Assembly: GCF_947487575.1 (NCBI RefSeq)
Contig: NZ_CANKXG010000001.1
Coordinates: forward strand, 62,001 to 126,000
DNA: 64,000 nt
Direction: 5' to 3'
From: an uncultured Algibacter sp.
Lineage (GTDB): Bacteria; Bacteroidota; Bacteroidia; Flavobacteriales; Flavobacteriaceae
Shown here: piece by piece, positions 8,015 to 17,836 of the stretch
Layout of the letters: every line of letters begins with the position of its first letter
How positions within the stretch are numbered: the stretch's first letter is position 1
The notes under the pieces: model-generated
What the model was told of the DNA's origin: nothing
Database searches by the model: none
Seen by the model: only the letters and a program-made list of their open reading frames with translations
Translations under genes and position numbers: made by a program

Positions 8015-11000
8015 CTATCTGCTTAAGTATAAGCGTCCTTGTTCTGGTTTATTTTCGCCATCATTGAAGTTGAAAATGTAGAAGTACACTCCTACTGGTA
8101 AATTGCCTTTTGAAATGACTCTTGATTGATTTGAAGTTCCATCAAATCGCGGTGAATTCGCATTTCCTTTATAAACAATATTTCCATTTCTATTATAAAT
8201 TTCCATTTCAAAGTTTGGAAATAAAATGGCTAGATTATCTACATCGAATGTATCGTTTACGCCATCTGCATTTGGAGAGAATCCATCTGGAATTTCTAAT
8301 TTACCACAAGCGGTTAGGTCTGGAATAACTTCTAAACGTATACTACTTTCACAACCAGTTACTTGGTCTACCAATGCAACGTAATACGTAATATTGGTTA
8401 ACAAATCACTTTCTGAGTAAGCTGAACCTCCTGTTAATGTATCATACCACCTTAGATTACCTAAAGCACTGTCATGCTCTGCAATATTTGACGATAACGT
8501 GCTAATAGTAGGATTGTCATTGATACAATACTCTAAAGTTGGGTCATCTAATGTTGGGGTTGGGGTATCGTTAATCGTAACATTAATTTGCTCTGATGAA
8601 GACTCACATCCTGTACTATTAGTTTGCGTTAAATAATAATCTTCTCCATCTACCAAAGCTTCGGTGCCTGCTAAAGGAAAGGTTAAAGCGGCATCTTCAT
8701 ACCAGTTTATAGTTCCTGCTGAGCTAACTAAACTTTCTAAATCCGAAACAATAGAATTATCAACTAAACAAAATTCAGGATTATTATTTGTTACTGTCGG
8801 GGTTGGTGTATCATTAACTATAACTGTGATTTCGGCAGTTGAATCTGTTGAACATGGTCCTGATGCAAAAACTGTATAAGTATAAACTCCAGCTGGATCA
8901 ATACTTGGGTTAAATTGGTCGGTAACACCTGTACCACTAAAAGTCCATGTTCCTCCACTTTGCGCATCTGCACTTAAAAATGTAGATAAATCTGTAATAC
9001 CATCAATAACACAAATTGGAGCGGTATTATCGCTTCCTGCATTTGGTGCAAGAGTTACTGCAACATTAATATCACTACTAAAAGTTCCACAAGAATTTTC
9101 TAATGTATAGGTATATGTTCCTGGTGCATCTATTAAAGGGTCAAAAATTCCAGAATTAGTTAAAGTTGGATTCCAAGACCCTCCAGTTTCAGGAGTACCA
9201 CCTAATTGGTCAAATAAATTTACCGTTCCATTATTGCTACAAAGGTTCAGTGGCGTACCATCTGTTCCTGCATCTAACGGCTCTTCAATAGTAACAGTTA
9301 TTGTCGTACTAGCATCAACACATGGCGCTGAAGCTATTATATAATAAGTAAATTGATAATTATTAGCACTTAAAGCTGTAACATCATACATAGTTGGGTC
9401 TACTATTACTGTTCCAGAATTATCTGAACCTTCATACCATGTTCCGCCAGTATCTTCAGTACCGTCTAAACCAATAGTTAAATCTATTGTAGAATCATTA
9501 CACGCAACAATTGGTGTTGCGTTTGGACCTCCTGCATTCGGTGTTTGATAAATAAATGCTGTTACTGCAGTTCTTATTGAAGATTCGCATCCTGTTGTTG
9601 CATCAGTTTGAGATGCATAATAAATTTGAGCATCAACCAAAACTGTAGTATCTGTTAAAAGATTGCCTCCTGTGTCTGCATCATACCATTGAATGGTTGT
9701 TCCTGTAGCAACTAAATCGGCTACAGTTGCGGTATCACAAAACTCTTGTGGAGTTACTGCTGTAGGTGCCGGCGTATCATTAATAATAATACTTACTGTT
9801 ACGTTTACGTCATCACAAGAGTCAATAGCATCAACATCATAAGTAAAATCATATGTTCCTGTTACAAGACCATCTAAAGTAACCGTATTACCCGATAATG
9901 CTCCTGAAGCATCATCATCATTCCACGTTCCAGTTTGGTCTTCATCAGTCAATAAATCAAATAAATTATACGTTTGACCTGTTGTTATTTCTGCTAAACA
10001 AAATTCAACTGGGGCATTTGCTATTCCTGATTCTGGGGCATCTTCTATGAGAATACCAACCGTTGTTGTATTGCTACACATGCTTGAATCTATAACTTCA
10101 TAAGTATATTGATTATTCCCTAGGCCTAATACTGATAAATCTATAATATTAGTAATTGTTGTTCCTGAATTATCTACACCTGTATACCATTGACCTCCTG
10201 AATCAACAGTACCACTTAACAATGAAAACAAATCAAAACTTGTATTACTTAAGGCTGGGTCATTTTCACAAAACGTTTGATTATCTGCTGTACCTGCATT
10301 TGGTAAAGGGTTGATAATAATACTTACTACAACATCAACGTCGTCACATGACATTATAGGATCAATATCAAATGTAAAATCGTAAGTCCCATCTGTATAA
10401 CCAGATAAATCTACATTACTAGGATCTGGCACTATTGCAGATATTGTATTATTTGTCCATACTCCTGTTCCGCTTTCTCCATCTATTAAGCTGTATAAAT
10501 CAAAACTTGCTGGTGCCGAACCTACACAATAATCTGGAAAAGTTGCTACTGGTGTTCCTGATTCTGGTGCTTCTTCGATAATTATTGCAACGGTTGAACT
10601 ATTTGTACAATCATTTGCATCTGTTATACTATATGTGAAATTATAGGTATCAACTACTAATTGACTTAAATCTAATGTATTGACGGTTAATGCTCCTGAT
10701 ATAGGATTAGTACTATCATCAGTCCAAGTTCCTCCTGAATCAACAGTACCACTTAACAATGAAAACAAATCAAAACTTGTATTACTTAAGGCTGGGTCGT
10801 TTTCACAAAATGGTGGTGGATTGTTTGGTGTGCCTGTATTTGGTAAAGGGTTAATAATAATACTTACTATAACATCAACATCGTCACATGAATCTATTGG
10901 GTCAATATCAAATGTAAAATCATAAGTACCGTCTGTATAGCTAGATAAATCTAAATTACTAGGATCTGGCACTATTGCAGATGTTGTATTATTTGTCCAT

Positions 11001-12733
11001 ACTCCTGTTCCGCTTTCTCCTTCTATTAAGCTGTATAAATCAAAACTTGCTGGTGCAGTACCTTCGCAAAACTCTACTGGTGTGTTTGCTGTTCCAGACT
11101 CTGGTGCAGGTTCAATAGTTATTGTTATTGGTTCAGTATCAGAACATACCCCATTATCAATTGTATAATTATATGTATAAGGACTGCCAGTTACTGTTAG
11201 TATTGTAAGATCTAAAGAATTAGAAATAGTATTATTACTTGAGTCTGTCCAAGTACCACTATTGTTATCTTGAGAGCCGTCTAATGCGTCAAATAAATTG
11301 TATGGTGAATTTGAGGCTAAATCGTTTTCACAAAATTCATCATTTAAAGCATTCCCTGCATCCGGATCTTGAAGTACAATAATTTGTACTGTTGTAGATT
11401 CTTCTGGACATGGATTAGGTGATATATTTTGTGTATATGTAAAATTATATATTCCTGGTGTAAAAGCACCTGTAGTTAAATCTATTGGAGATGTAACTAC
11501 TGGATCTGTACTTGAAGTACCTTGTGTCCATTGTCCATCAGGGTCATGATTTTCTATTAATGTAAATAAATCAAAGTCCGTTGGTAATCCTGACTCACAA
11601 AACGATGCTGGATTTACTGCTGAAGGAGTTCCTGAAGAAAGTGTTTCATAAACTGTAATGGTTACAGTTGAAACACCATCAGGACAAACACCATTGCTCG
11701 GAACTGTATATGTGAAAGTATAAATTCCTGCCGTTGTTAATGTTGAAATATTTACTGTACCGTTATGTCCATTTGTAGTTGTTAATGGCCCTGACCAAGA
11801 TCCAGTTGTGTCTTTTGGCCCTCCTAATTCATCAAATAAATCAAAATTTGAAACTGGTAAGCTATCATTACAATATTCTAATGTACTTGATGTTCCTGGG
11901 TTAACAGGGTCATCAATTGAAACTATAACTGCCACAGGGTCACTAACACAAACAAAACTATCAACTTGAACATAATAAGTCCCATTTGATAAAAGATCTG
12001 AAGGTGATAAAGAAGGTGGAATTGGATCTCCAGAAACATCTAAATTTTCATACCAAAAATAAGTATCTATAGTACCTGGGTTTAATTCTGCAACTGTTGG
12101 ATTTGTATCAGAACAAAATTCCTGATTACTAGGAGGTGTAGGGTCACTAGGAGAATTACTTACTACTATTCTAGAACTCTCTATTTGACTTTTACATCCA
12201 ATATTATCAACAAATATAATATAATGATTTACAGTGCTACTTGATATAACATCTGTAGAAATTACTTGACTTGTTAATGCAACATCAGTATAAATTTCTA
12301 CTGAGCCACCAGAAGGAATACTAGTCAATAAAACTTCATCAATATAAACTTGATAGGTAGCATTTTGATTACTGCAATACACACGATCTAAAATTCGTGA
12401 TGAAGAATCAATTGTAAAGTCTATTGTTACTGAGGCTCTAACTCCACAAGTTCCAGAGTTATCATCGGCATAATAAACACCCTCTTGAACTAATTCATTT
12501 GGGTTAAACGGGCTTCCTCCAGTTAACATATCATACCATACAATACCACTGCCCAGATCGGTAGCAAAAGCATTTAAATCGTTAAACGTATAGCCAGAAG
12601 CATCGCAAATAGGAGGCGGGCTTGGGTTAGTTACTGTTGGGCATTGAGAAAATCCTGAATAGGTCATCCCAAATAACAACACATAAAAAAATGCATAGCT
12701 TAAAGCATTCCTTCGAGTAGGTTTGGTTTTCAT
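8015..12733 (-). CDS. Large repeat-rich T9SS secreted protein with type B (gliding-associated) C-terminal domain
   Basis: This is a 1572-residue protein exported by Sec and then by the type IX system. It has a signal peptide (residues 1-30, ending GMTYSGFSQ). The central region is built from many 80-95-residue beta-rich repeats, each with a Cys pair and motifs such as FCENDP, SFDLYSL, GTWTDD and YTFTYT. The last ~95 residues form a type B sorting domain (GFSPNADGVNDTF, EIYNRNGNIVY, LPVGVYFYIFNF). Acidic and Thr/Ser/Asn-rich composition fits a surface adhesin-like stalk. Two supra-repeats of about 180 residues are nearly identical at the DNA level (10201-11100), showing recent duplication. The SprF-like and OmpA-like partners lie downstream. 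It is not an SprB orthologue on length alone; the ligand is unknown. Confidence 0.92.
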   Translation of the reverse strand: MKTKPTRRNALSYAFFYVLLFGMTYSGFSQCPTVTNPSPPPICDASGYTFNDLNAFATDLGSGIVWYDMLTGGSPFNPNELVQEGVYYADDNSGTCGVRASVTIDFTIDSSSRILDRVYCSNQNATYQVYIDEVLLTSIPSGGSVEIYTDVALTSQVISTDVISSSTVNHYIIFVDNIGCKSQIESSRIVVSNSPSDPTPPSNQEFCSDTNPTVAELNPGTIDTYFWYENLDVSGDPIPPSLSPSDLLSNGTYYVQVDSFVCVSDPVAVIVSIDDPVNPGTSSTLEYCNDSLPVSNFDLFDELGGPKDTTGSWSGPLTTTNGHNGTVNISTLTTAGIYTFTYTVPSNGVCPDGVSTVTITVYETLSSGTPSAVNPASFCESGLPTDFDLFTLIENHDPDGQWTQGTSSTDPVVTSPIDLTTGAFTPGIYNFTYTQNISPNPCPEESTTVQIIVLQDPDAGNALNDEFCENDLASNSPYNLFDALDGSQDNNSGTWTDSSNNTISNSLDLTILTVTGSPYTYNYTIDNGVCSDTEPITITIEPAPESGTANTPVEFCEGTAPASFDLYSLIEGESGTGVWTNNTTSAIVPDPSNLDLSSYTDGTYDFTFDIDPIDSCDDVDVIVSIIINPLPNTGTPNNPPPFCENDPALSNTSFDLFSLLSGTVDSGGTWTDDSTNPISGALTVNTLDLSQLVVDTYNFTYSITDANDCTNSSTVAIIIEEAPESGTPVATFPDYCVGSAPASFDLYSLIDGESGTGVWTNNTISAIVPDPSNVDLSGYTDGTYDFTFDIDPIMSCDDVDVVVSIIINPLPNAGTADNQTFCENDPALSNTSFDLFSLLSGTVDSGGQWYTGVDNSGTTITNIIDLSVLGLGNNQYTYEVIDSSMCSNTTTVGILIEDAPESGIANAPVEFCLAEITTGQTYNLFDLLTDEDQTGTWNDDDASGALSGNTVTLDGLVTGTYDFTYDVDAIDSCDDVNVTVSIIINDTPAPTAVTPQEFCDTATVADLVATGTTIQWYDADTGGNLLTDTTVLVDAQIYYASQTDATTGCESSIRTAVTAFIYQTPNAGGPNATPIVACNDSTIDLTIGLDGTEDTGGTWYEGSDNSGTVIVDPTMYDVTALSANNYQFTYYIIASAPCVDASTTITVTIEEPLDAGTDGTPLNLCSNNGTVNLFDQLGGTPETGGSWNPTLTNSGIFDPLIDAPGTYTYTLENSCGTFSSDINVAVTLAPNAGSDNTAPICVIDGITDLSTFLSADAQSGGTWTFSGTGVTDQFNPSIDPAGVYTYTVFASGPCSTDSTAEITVIVNDTPTPTVTNNNPEFCLVDNSIVSDLESLVSSAGTINWYEDAALTFPLAGTEALVDGEDYYLTQTNSTGCESSSEQINVTINDTPTPTLDDPTLEYCINDNPTISTLSSNIAEHDSALGNLRWYDTLTGGSAYSESDLLTNITYYVALVDQVTGCESSIRLEVIPDLTACGKLEIPDGFSPNADGVNDTFDVDNLAILFPNFEMEIYNRNGNIVYKGNANSPRFDGTSNQSRVISKGNLPVGVYFYIFNFNDGENKPEQGRLYLSR
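10201..11100 (-). repeat. Near-identical ~540-bp tandem supra-repeat inside the T9SS protein gene
   Basis: Sequence from 10201 recurs at 10738, and sequence from 10299 recurs at 10839, an offset of 537-540 bp (179-180 codons). A stretch of roughly 60 bp covering SNTSFDLFSLLSGTVDSGG is identical in both. The following ~220 bp (SCDDVDV to GEGSGTGVWTNN segment) differ at only a small number of positions. More diverged copies occur on either side. Confidence 0.85.
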
Positions 12734-12910
12734 AGTTGAAAATTTAAAAACTTATTATTAATAGCTTTAAAACAATTATATCTTAAAATTTATAGTTATA
12801 AGATAAATATTGAAATAATTACGTATGCAATTTAACTGATTTTTTTGTATTTCATCGAGTTTTTACAAACTATTTTACATTTTATCGAAAAAATACGCAT
12901 TTAAACAGAA

Positions 12911-12935
12911 AAACCCACCTAAAATAGGTGGGTTT
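12911..12935 (-). terminator. Intrinsic terminator after coxA
   Basis: AAACCCACCT and AGGTGGGTTT form a perfect 10-bp stem with a 5-nt loop, 31 bp after the coxA stop. On the minus strand the stem runs into a T-rich tail. This ends the act-cox operon. Confidence 0.9.
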
Positions 12936-12966
12936 CAAATATGTAAGAGTAATAATATGTTCTTAA

Positions 12967-14757
12967 TTAATGTTGAAGTTCTTCTTCTCCGTCCTTTAAA
13001 GGAATATTTTGCGGTACAAAATCAACGTCATGGCCTGGTTTACTATAATCATAAGCCCAACGGTATACATGAGGAATTTCTCCTGGCCAGTTACCATGAA
13101 TGTGTTCAACAGGTGCTGTCCATTCTAATGTAGTAGATTTCCATGGGTTTTGAACTGTTTTCTTTCCAAAGAAAATACTACTGAAGAAATTGTACAAATA
13201 AACTATTTGAACTACTCCACCTACTAAAGCAAATATGGTAATTATTACATTCACATTAGCCAAGTCGTCAAATAATGGAAAATTACTGTTAGTATAGTAA
13301 CGTCGTGGTAATCCTGCCATACCTATAAAATGCATAGGAAAGAACACTCCATAAGCACAGACTGCAGTAATCCAGAAGTGAATATATCCAAGATTTTTAT
13401 TTAGCATACGTCCAAACATTTTTGGATACCAATGATAAATCCCAGCAAACATTCCGTAAAGTGCAGATATACCCATTACTAAGTGGAAGTGCGCTACAAC
13501 AAAATACGTATCGTGTACATTAATATCTAAAGCACTATCCCCTAATATAATTCCTGTTAAACCACCAGTTATAAATGTTGATACAAAACCAATAGAGAAT
13601 AACATGGCAGGGTTCATTTGTAGATTACCTTTCCAGAGTGTTGTTATCCAGTTAAAGGCCTTCACAGCCGATGGAATTGCAATTAATAACGTTGTAAATG
13701 TAAATACAGAACCTAAGAATGGATTCATTCCAGAAATAAACATATGGTGTCCCCATACAATTGTCGAAAGAAAAGCAATCGCTAATATAGAAGCAATCAT
13801 TGCACGATAACCAAAAATAGGTTTACGCGAATTCGATGCCATAATTTCAGAAACCAGACCCATTGCTGGTAAGATTACAATATATACTTCTGGGTGACCT
13901 AAGAACCAAAATAAGTGTTCAAATAATACAGGCGATCCTCCTTGATAGTGCAATACTTCACCTTGAATAAATATATCAGATAGGAAGAATGAAGTTCCAA
14001 AACTTCTATCCATGATTAATAATAAAGCTGCAGATAATAATACTGGGAATGAAATAATACCAATAATAGCTGTTACAAAGAAAGCCCAAATAGTTAAAGG
14101 TAGTCTTGTCATAGACATCCCTTTAGTACGCAAGTTTATTACAGTAACTACATAGTTTAATGACCCCAGTAAAGAAGAAGCAATAAATATTGCCATAGAT
14201 ACCAACCACAGAGTCATACCCATACCTGAACCACCTTGTGCCATTGGTAATGCACTTAATGGTGGGTATATAGTCCATCCTGCTGAAGCTGGTCCTGCTT
14301 CAACAAATAATGAAATAACCATTATTACACTTGATAAGAAGAATAACCAATACGATACCATGTTTAAGAAACCAGATGCCATATCTCGTGCACCAATTTG
14401 TAATGGAATTAATAGATTACTAAATGTTCCACTTAACCCCGCTGTAAGTACAAAGAATACCATGATTGTACCATGAATGGTCACTAATGCTAAATAAATA
14501 TCTGCATCCATAACACCACCTGGCGCCCATTTACCTAATAATGCCTCAAATAGCACATTAGGTTCTTCTGGCCATGCGATTTGCATACGAAACATCATTG
14601 ACATTATAACCCCAATAACCCCCATAATAGTACCTGTAATTAAGTACTGCTTAGCAATCATTTTATGGTCCTGACTAAATATATATTTAGTTACAAACGT
14701 TTCTTTATGATGATGTCCGTGGTCGTCGTGTACGTGGTTATCTGCGTGTGCTGACAT
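12967..14757 (-). CDS. coxA: Cytochrome c oxidase subunit I
   Basis: This is the catalytic subunit of a haem-copper oxidase that reduces O2 to water and pumps protons across the inner membrane. The 596 residues include the haem-copper signature WGHHMFISGMNPF (CuB histidines), GHPEVYIVILP (the His-Tyr pair region), and HDTYFVVAHFHLVMG (haem ligands), with about twelve or more membrane helices. The N terminus is unusually rich in His and Asp (HADNHVHDDHGHHHKE). It is the last gene of the operon, 29 bp after coxB and downstream of the alternative complex III genes, so it is the terminal acceptor for that complex. No separate coxC (subunit III) gene is present in this cluster. Confidence 0.96.
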   Translation of the reverse strand: MSAHADNHVHDDHGHHHKETFVTKYIFSQDHKMIAKQYLITGTIMGVIGVIMSMMFRMQIAWPEEPNVLFEALLGKWAPGGVMDADIYLALVTIHGTIMVFFVLTAGLSGTFSNLLIPLQIGARDMASGFLNMVSYWLFFLSSVIMVISLFVEAGPASAGWTIYPPLSALPMAQGGSGMGMTLWLVSMAIFIASSLLGSLNYVVTVINLRTKGMSMTRLPLTIWAFFVTAIIGIISFPVLLSAALLLIMDRSFGTSFFLSDIFIQGEVLHYQGGSPVLFEHLFWFLGHPEVYIVILPAMGLVSEIMASNSRKPIFGYRAMIASILAIAFLSTIVWGHHMFISGMNPFLGSVFTFTTLLIAIPSAVKAFNWITTLWKGNLQMNPAMLFSIGFVSTFITGGLTGIILGDSALDINVHDTYFVVAHFHLVMGISALYGMFAGIYHWYPKMFGRMLNKNLGYIHFWITAVCAYGVFFPMHFIGMAGLPRRYYTNSNFPLFDDLANVNVIITIFALVGGVVQIVYLYNFFSSIFFGKKTVQNPWKSTTLEWTAPVEHIHGNWPGEIPHVYRWAYDYSKPGHDVDFVPQNIPLKDGEEELQH

Positions 14758-14786
14758 AATCTTATATCGTGTTTATCTTTTTTAAA

Positions 14787-15860
14787 TTAGTTAACTAAAG
14801 AGTTCTTGAATTCTTTTTGTTCGGCAATCCAAGCATCATATTCCTCTTGTGATTCTACTACAATTTTCATTTGCATGTTGTAGTGTGATTTTCCACAAAT
14901 TTTATTACAAAGCAATAGGTAATCAAACTCATAACGCTCTAAAGCATCTTCTCCCTTAGCGATGAGCTTTTTACTATTTTCAACCCTAATTTTATTAATG
15001 TTTTCAACTTTTTCAACCATTTGTGGTGTTTGACGCATATCAGTAGTTGTTACTGTAGGTGTAAAACCAAATTGCGTTATCATTCCAGGTACACAGTTCA
15101 TTTGTGCTCTAAAATGTGGCATATAAGCTGAATGCAAAACATCTTGTGATCGCATTTTAAATAATACAGGTTTACCAACTGGTAAATGTAGTTCGTTAGT
15201 AATAACATCATCTTGAGCATTCGGGTCAGATTCATCTAATCCCAAAATATTAGCACGATCAATATCAATTAAACGAACATTTGCTTTTCCTAATGTATTA
15301 TCTGCACCTCCGTATCTAGCTTTCCAGTTAAATTGTTGTGCGTACAATTCAACTACTAATGGATCATCACTTTCGTCAACACCCATGATGTTAATCCATG
15401 TACTCAATCCATAAATAATTAATCCTGCTAAAACAATAACGGGAATAATAGTCCATATAGCTTCCAATTTGTTGTTATCAGCAAAGAACAAAGCTTTTTT
15501 TCCTTTTTCACCTTTATATTTATATGCAAAATAATGTAATAAAAACTGGGTGAAAGTTTGAACAAAGAATATTAAAACCATAGATATAATCATTAGATTA
15601 TCTATAGTTGGCCCATGCTCAGACGCTGAATTCGACATTAAAGGTAAATCACCCCATTTTAAGAAACACACAATAGTTATGAGATAAATGAAAGCTAAAA
15701 AGCCCATCATTAAATAACCATTTAATGTATTATCCTTATCGGTTGCTACCCCAGGGGTAGTACTTTCGTTTTTAGCTTGAGCTAAATCGAAAATCTTAAC
15801 CATTTGCCAAATGGCAATTAAAATAAATACTAAAACTATAATTGTTAATAAAGCAGTCAT
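14787..15860 (-). CDS. coxB: Cytochrome c oxidase subunit II (CuA subunit)
   Basis: This subunit accepts electrons at the binuclear CuA centre and passes them to subunit I. The CuA ligands are visible near the C terminus: an upstream His (VLHSAYMPHFRAQMNCVPG) and the C-x3-C-x3-H-x2-M pattern of CNKICGKSHYNM. Four hydrophobic segments precede the cupredoxin domain (ALLTIIVLVFILIAIW, GFLAFIYLITIVCFLKW, MIISMVLIFFVQTFTQF, IWTIIPVIVLAGLIIYGL), two more than the classical two-helix form. This accounts for a length of 357 residues. No fused cytochrome c domain is seen, so electrons probably come from the ActE/ActA haems. It lies between actF and coxA with gaps of about 30 bp. Confidence 0.95.
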   Translation of the reverse strand: MTALLTIIVLVFILIAIWQMVKIFDLAQAKNESTTPGVATDKDNTLNGYLMMGFLAFIYLITIVCFLKWGDLPLMSNSASEHGPTIDNLMIISMVLIFFVQTFTQFLLHYFAYKYKGEKGKKALFFADNNKLEAIWTIIPVIVLAGLIIYGLSTWINIMGVDESDDPLVVELYAQQFNWKARYGGADNTLGKANVRLIDIDRANILGLDESDPNAQDDVITNELHLPVGKPVLFKMRSQDVLHSAYMPHFRAQMNCVPGMITQFGFTPTVTTTDMRQTPQMVEKVENINKIRVENSKKLIAKGEDALERYEFDYLLLCNKICGKSHYNMQMKIVVESQEEYDAWIAEQKEFKNSLVN

Positions 15861-15889
15861 TGGTATCGTTCGTCTTTATTTATATCTAA

Positions 15890-17254
15890 TTAATAATGAA
15901 ATTCTTCACTTTCTTTTCTAAAAGGGTATCCTTTTACAAGCAATGGTGCTTTTGTTAAAGCTGTAAATACTACAAATATGAATAACCCAGCGAAAAGCAA
16001 TACTGAACTTATTTCAGGAATTCCTATAAACCATCTATCACCTACAGTAGCAGGCATAATCATATTGAAAATATCAATATAATGTCCGAATAAGATGACT
16101 AATCCTGCCATAACAACAAACCAAGGAATACGTTTGTAATCGGCATTCATTAACATTAGTATTGGGAATACAAAGTTCATGACTACCATGCCTAAGAAAG
16201 GCAATTTATAATCTTGGAAACGTGTTACAAAATATGTCACCTCTTCAGGAATATTAGAATACCATATTAACATGAATTGTGAGAACCATAAGTATGTCCA
16301 GAAAATACTGAAGGCGAACATAAATTTAGCAACATCATGCAAATGGTTTTCATTTACAAACTCTAAATAATTTCTAGATTTTAAATAAATAGTAATTAAA
16401 GCTATAACAGTAATACCACTTACAAACATACTAGCAAATACGTACCATCCAAATAATGTTGAGAACCAGTGAGGATCTACACTCATTATCCAATCCCAAG
16501 ACATCATAGATTCTGTATAAATAAAGAATACTAAGAATGCCGCTGAAATACGGAATGACTTTTTAAAGTTACTTTTATCTTCAGCTGTATCTTGAGCAAT
16601 AGAAAATTTTCTAGAAAATTGACGGTATGCAACCCATCCTCCAATAAATATAAGTCCTCTAATAATGAAACCCCAGATATTTAACCATCCTGTCTTTCCA
16701 GCTATAAGCTTATCGTGTGCTACTACTTCTGGATCCATCCAAATAAACAAATTGTTATGCCCAATGAAATGAGATGCAGCTGCTATTCCTAAAACTATTA
16801 AAGCCCCTGGTAATAAGTATGCTGTCATACCTTCCATAACTCTAAACAGTACAGGAGACCAACCAGCCTGTGATGCAATTTGTATCGCATAAAATGCTAA
16901 AACCCCTAATGCAATCATCATAAAGAAAAATGCCGCAACATATAATGCAGACCAAGGTCTATTTGCAATTTGGTGTTGAACGTGTTCAATGTGTTTTGCG
17001 TGTTCATCAACTTTGGCATGAGCAGTTTCTGCGTGACTTTCATCATGCTTATCAGTTGCATGTTCATCATGACTAGTAGCAGCATGAGCCACTTCTTCAC
17101 CATGTCCTCCACCGTGATGTGATTCTTCTGCAAGCAAGTGCTCAACTTCTTCAAAAGATTTATGAGATGTCATAAAACCATAACCAACACCCAATGCTCC
17201 TAAAATCATTAGAATGAAAGAAAATGTCTTTAATTTATTTGAAAATGTATACAT
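15890..17254 (-). CDS. actF: Alternative complex III subunit ActF (NrfD-like quinol-oxidising membrane subunit)
   Basis: ActF is one of the two large NrfD-like membrane subunits of alternative complex III, which oxidises menaquinol and reduces a cytochrome c or oxidase. The 454-residue protein has about ten hydrophobic helices, including FSFILMILGALGVGYGFM and the conserved MMSWDWIMSVDPHWFSTLFGWY region. Between the first helix and the rest there is a long His/Glu/Asp-rich insert (about residues 40-100, containing SHHGGGHGEE and roughly 14 histidines), which may bind a metal. It follows actE by 22 bp and precedes coxB by 29 bp. Confidence 0.93.
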   Translation of the reverse strand: MYTFSNKLKTFSFILMILGALGVGYGFMTSHKSFEEVEHLLAEESHHGGGHGEEVAHAATSHDEHATDKHDESHAETAHAKVDEHAKHIEHVQHQIANRPWSALYVAAFFFMMIALGVLAFYAIQIASQAGWSPVLFRVMEGMTAYLLPGALIVLGIAAASHFIGHNNLFIWMDPEVVAHDKLIAGKTGWLNIWGFIIRGLIFIGGWVAYRQFSRKFSIAQDTAEDKSNFKKSFRISAAFLVFFIYTESMMSWDWIMSVDPHWFSTLFGWYVFASMFVSGITVIALITIYLKSRNYLEFVNENHLHDVAKFMFAFSIFWTYLWFSQFMLIWYSNIPEEVTYFVTRFQDYKLPFLGMVVMNFVFPILMLMNADYKRIPWFVVMAGLVILFGHYIDIFNMIMPATVGDRWFIGIPEISSVLLFAGLFIFVVFTALTKAPLLVKGYPFRKESEEFHY

Positions 17255-17276
17255 ATCTATAATAATCTTATCAATC

Positions 17277-17828
17277 TTACTTTTCTAAATCAGCTTTTAA
17301 CTTTAACACATAAGAAACTACTTGCCAACGTTCTTCTTCATTCAATTGGTTAGCATAAGATCCCATAGCGTTTTTACCATAATAAATAGTATGGTAAATA
17401 CTTCCTTCGTTTATAGCTCTACCAGCGTCATCATAACTTGGAATACCAAGAATTTTTTCACGCTTAACTAGGTTTCCTTGTCCTTTACCTTTATTACCAT
17501 GACAAATACCACAGTAAATATTATAAAGTTCTTTTCCTCTTTCTAAATCTACTTGAGTAGAATCAAGCGGGCTTTTTAAAGTCGCTTTTGCTAACTCATA
17601 TCCTGCTGTTGAATTCTCGATATCAAAAGGAACAAAACCTCTTGGGATAGAACCTTCAGCTGGAATTTGTGCTTCAACTCCATTAGAAAATGCAGCTTCA
17701 CCATAAGTTTCATATCCAGCAGACTCATACATGTTAGGCATGAATTGATAGTTTGGTGCTGTATCTTTTTTACAAGACACTGCAACTAAAACAACTGCTA
17801 TTACTAATATTTTAATTAAGCTCTTCAT
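17277..17828 (-). CDS. actE: Alternative complex III monohaem cytochrome c lipoprotein ActE
   Basis: ActE is a membrane-anchored cytochrome c that takes electrons from the complex and can hand them to the oxidase. It is 183 residues long. The N terminus has a lipoprotein signal (IKILVIAVVLVAVSCKK, lipobox AVSC). One haem site is present, CGICHG near residue 110 (LYNIYCGICHGNKGKGQG), with a probable distal Met ligand at GKNAMGSYANQL near the C terminus. The segment between the lipobox and the haem site (PNMYESAGYETYGE) is typical of the ActE family. It sits 8 bp after actD. Confidence 0.92.
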   Translation of the reverse strand: MKSLIKILVIAVVLVAVSCKKDTAPNYQFMPNMYESAGYETYGEAAFSNGVEAQIPAEGSIPRGFVPFDIENSTAGYELAKATLKSPLDSTQVDLERGKELYNIYCGICHGNKGKGQGNLVKREKILGIPSYDDAGRAINEGSIYHTIYYGKNAMGSYANQLNEEERWQVVSYVLKLKADLEK

Positions 17829-17836
17829 AGTATTTA

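Noticed and set aside
8015-12733. Possible CRISPR-like or satellite array because of regular repeats
   Set aside because: The repeats are in frame, code for beta-rich protein units with conserved Cys, and have periods of about 270 or 540 bp, unlike CRISPR.
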